From assembly GCA_938074325.1 (NCBI GenBank), contig CALJFZ010000046.1, positions 1 to 44,506 of the forward strand: a stretch of 44,506 bases of DNA, written 5' to 3'. This document shows positions 43,856 through 44,506 of this stretch, in pieces; the first letter of the stretch is position 1, and every line of letters begins with the position of its first letter. The notes under the pieces were generated by a model that worked only from the letters and a program-made list of their open reading frames with translations, was not told the DNA's origin and ran no database searches. This DNA is from an uncultured Flavobacteriales bacterium. Its GTDB lineage: Bacteria; Bacteroidota; Bacteroidia; Flavobacteriales_D; Sanyastnellaceae. The position numbers were made by a program, and so were the translations under genes.

Positions 43856-44506
43856 ATGACCATCCAGCAATTGCGCTACGTGCATGCCGTCGCCATCGAA
43901 GGGCATTTTGGCAAGGCCGCCGCCCGCTGCCGCGTGTCCCAACCCACGCTGTCTATGCAATTGAAAAAACTCGAGGATGCGCTCGGTGTTGCCTTGTTTG
44001 ACCGAAGCACCCAACCGATCCAACTGACCGAGGTGGGCGAACAAGTCCACTCTACCGCGGTGCGTGTGCTCGAAGAAATCGGCAGCCTTTCCGACTGGAT
44101 GGAAGGCGCCACCGAACGCGTAGACGGTGACGTTCGCCTCGCGGTGCTACCAACCCTCGCGCCCACCCTTTTGCCGCGGCTCCTTCCCGCATTGATGCAG
44201 CGGTTCCCGGCCCTTCATGTCAACGCCATGGAACGCACCACGAGCAACATGGTGCGCGACCTGGAACGAGGGGACATCGATGTGGGGATTTTGGTGACGC
44301 CACTGCCCGAAACGTCCTTGCGAACACGACCTGTGTACATGGAACCCTTGCTTGCCTATGTCCACCCGGACCACCCGGCTGCGGAAATACCGAGTGGCGC
44401 CCTCAAGGCCGAAGACCTCCCGATTGAAAGCATGCTTTTGCTTGAAGAAGGGCATTGTTTCCGAGCGCAGGCGCTGCAGCTGTGTGGCACGCCGGACCGG
44501 GGCGCT
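43856..44506 (+). CDS. oxyR: OxyR-type LysR regulator (cut by window end)
   Basis: The first 217 residues of a LysR-family activator; the frame is open to the end of the window, so about 90 residues are missing. Start MTIQQLRYVHAVAIEGHFGKAAARCRVSQPTLSMQLKKLED is the winged helix. The effector domain holds GHCFRAQALQLC: two Cys nine positions apart, as in the redox pair C199/C208 of E. coli OxyR (GHCLRDQAMGFC). It therefore should sense peroxide by disulfide formation and activate katG, which it faces across 98 bases. The -7-like box five bases before the ATG suggests a leaderless, autoregulated transcript. Confidence 0.93.
   Translation, partial: MTIQQLRYVHAVAIEGHFGKAAARCRVSQPTLSMQLKKLEDALGVALFDRSTQPIQLTEVGEQVHSTAVRVLEEIGSLSDWMEGATERVDGDVRLAVLPTLAPTLLPRLLPALMQRFPALHVNAMERTTSNMVRDLERGDIDVGILVTPLPETSLRTRPVYMEPLLAYVHPDHPAAEIPSGALKAEDLPIESMLLLEEGHCFRAQALQLCGTPDRGA

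Overview
The window is a stretch of ordinary, tightly packed chromosome from a member of the Bacteroidota, most likely a marine or aquatic Flavobacteriales-type bacterium (inference). The evidence is a type IX secretion component (PorQ) next to cmk, a large secreted protein with the gliding/T9SS type B C-terminal domain, a bacillithiol synthase (BshA), the Bacteroidota form of GlmU, a FucP-type sugar transporter, a Bacteroidota-type ECF sigma factor, and several promoters of the TAnnTTTG type. The DNA looks moderately GC-rich. I see no rRNA, tRNA, insertion sequence, phage or CRISPR array.

Layout. 38-4303 (-): a 1421-residue secreted protein built from four ~180-residue modules and sixteen Cys-rich GCTD...DDGSC repeats. 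4389-7082 (-): fba-pgi, two glycolytic genes. 7190-8256 (-): def plus a TPR-like lipoprotein, divergent from ribB (8307-9428), whose GTP cyclohydrolase II half has lost its zinc cysteines. 9450-10107: a bidirectional terminator, rpmE2, then the only gap over 300 bases, which holds a probable small structured RNA with a strong terminator. 10107-13604 (+): a SPOR-like envelope protein, a XerC/D recombinase, an esterase and a thioredoxin-fold protein, with overlapping ends. 13605-17434 (-): gluQ, ettA and a membrane metallophosphoesterase. 17522-20332 (-): a complete FecCD/BtuCD-type importer. 20379-23951: a carboxyltransferase beta subunit, a HEAT-like protein, a CoA-type Nudix hydrolase and aat. 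24114-26057: two small conserved-looking proteins that share a terminator, and a sugar MFS transporter. 26098-30983 (-): a T9SS cargo protein, an ECF sigma factor and a MerR regulator with a cobalamin-binding domain. 31043-32200 (+): GlmU-like. 32295-41119 (+): lon-porQ-cmk-(GH3/beta-lactamase)-bshA-membrane protein, almost without gaps. 41116-44506: a small ORF, katG with a lipoprotein signal, and divergent oxyR cut by the window end.

Themes. (1) Light and B12: the MerR protein carries the exact W-x9-EH plus His pattern that CarH photoreceptors use to hold adenosylcobalamin. It lies directly upstream of an ECF sigma gene, and an importer of the B12/siderophore class lies 10 kb away. (2) Oxidative stress: OxyR with both redox cysteines, an exported KatG and BshA. 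(3) Envelope: PorQ, T9SS cargo, a peptidoglycan-recycling GH3/beta-lactamase fusion, a SPOR-like protein and two lipoproteins. (4) Promoters: several genes have TAnnTTTG placed 4-5 bases before the ATG, which predicts leaderless mRNAs, and lon has a sigma-54-like -24/-12 element with upstream CTGACA repeats.

All functional calls come from reading motifs and remembered family features. No database search was run.
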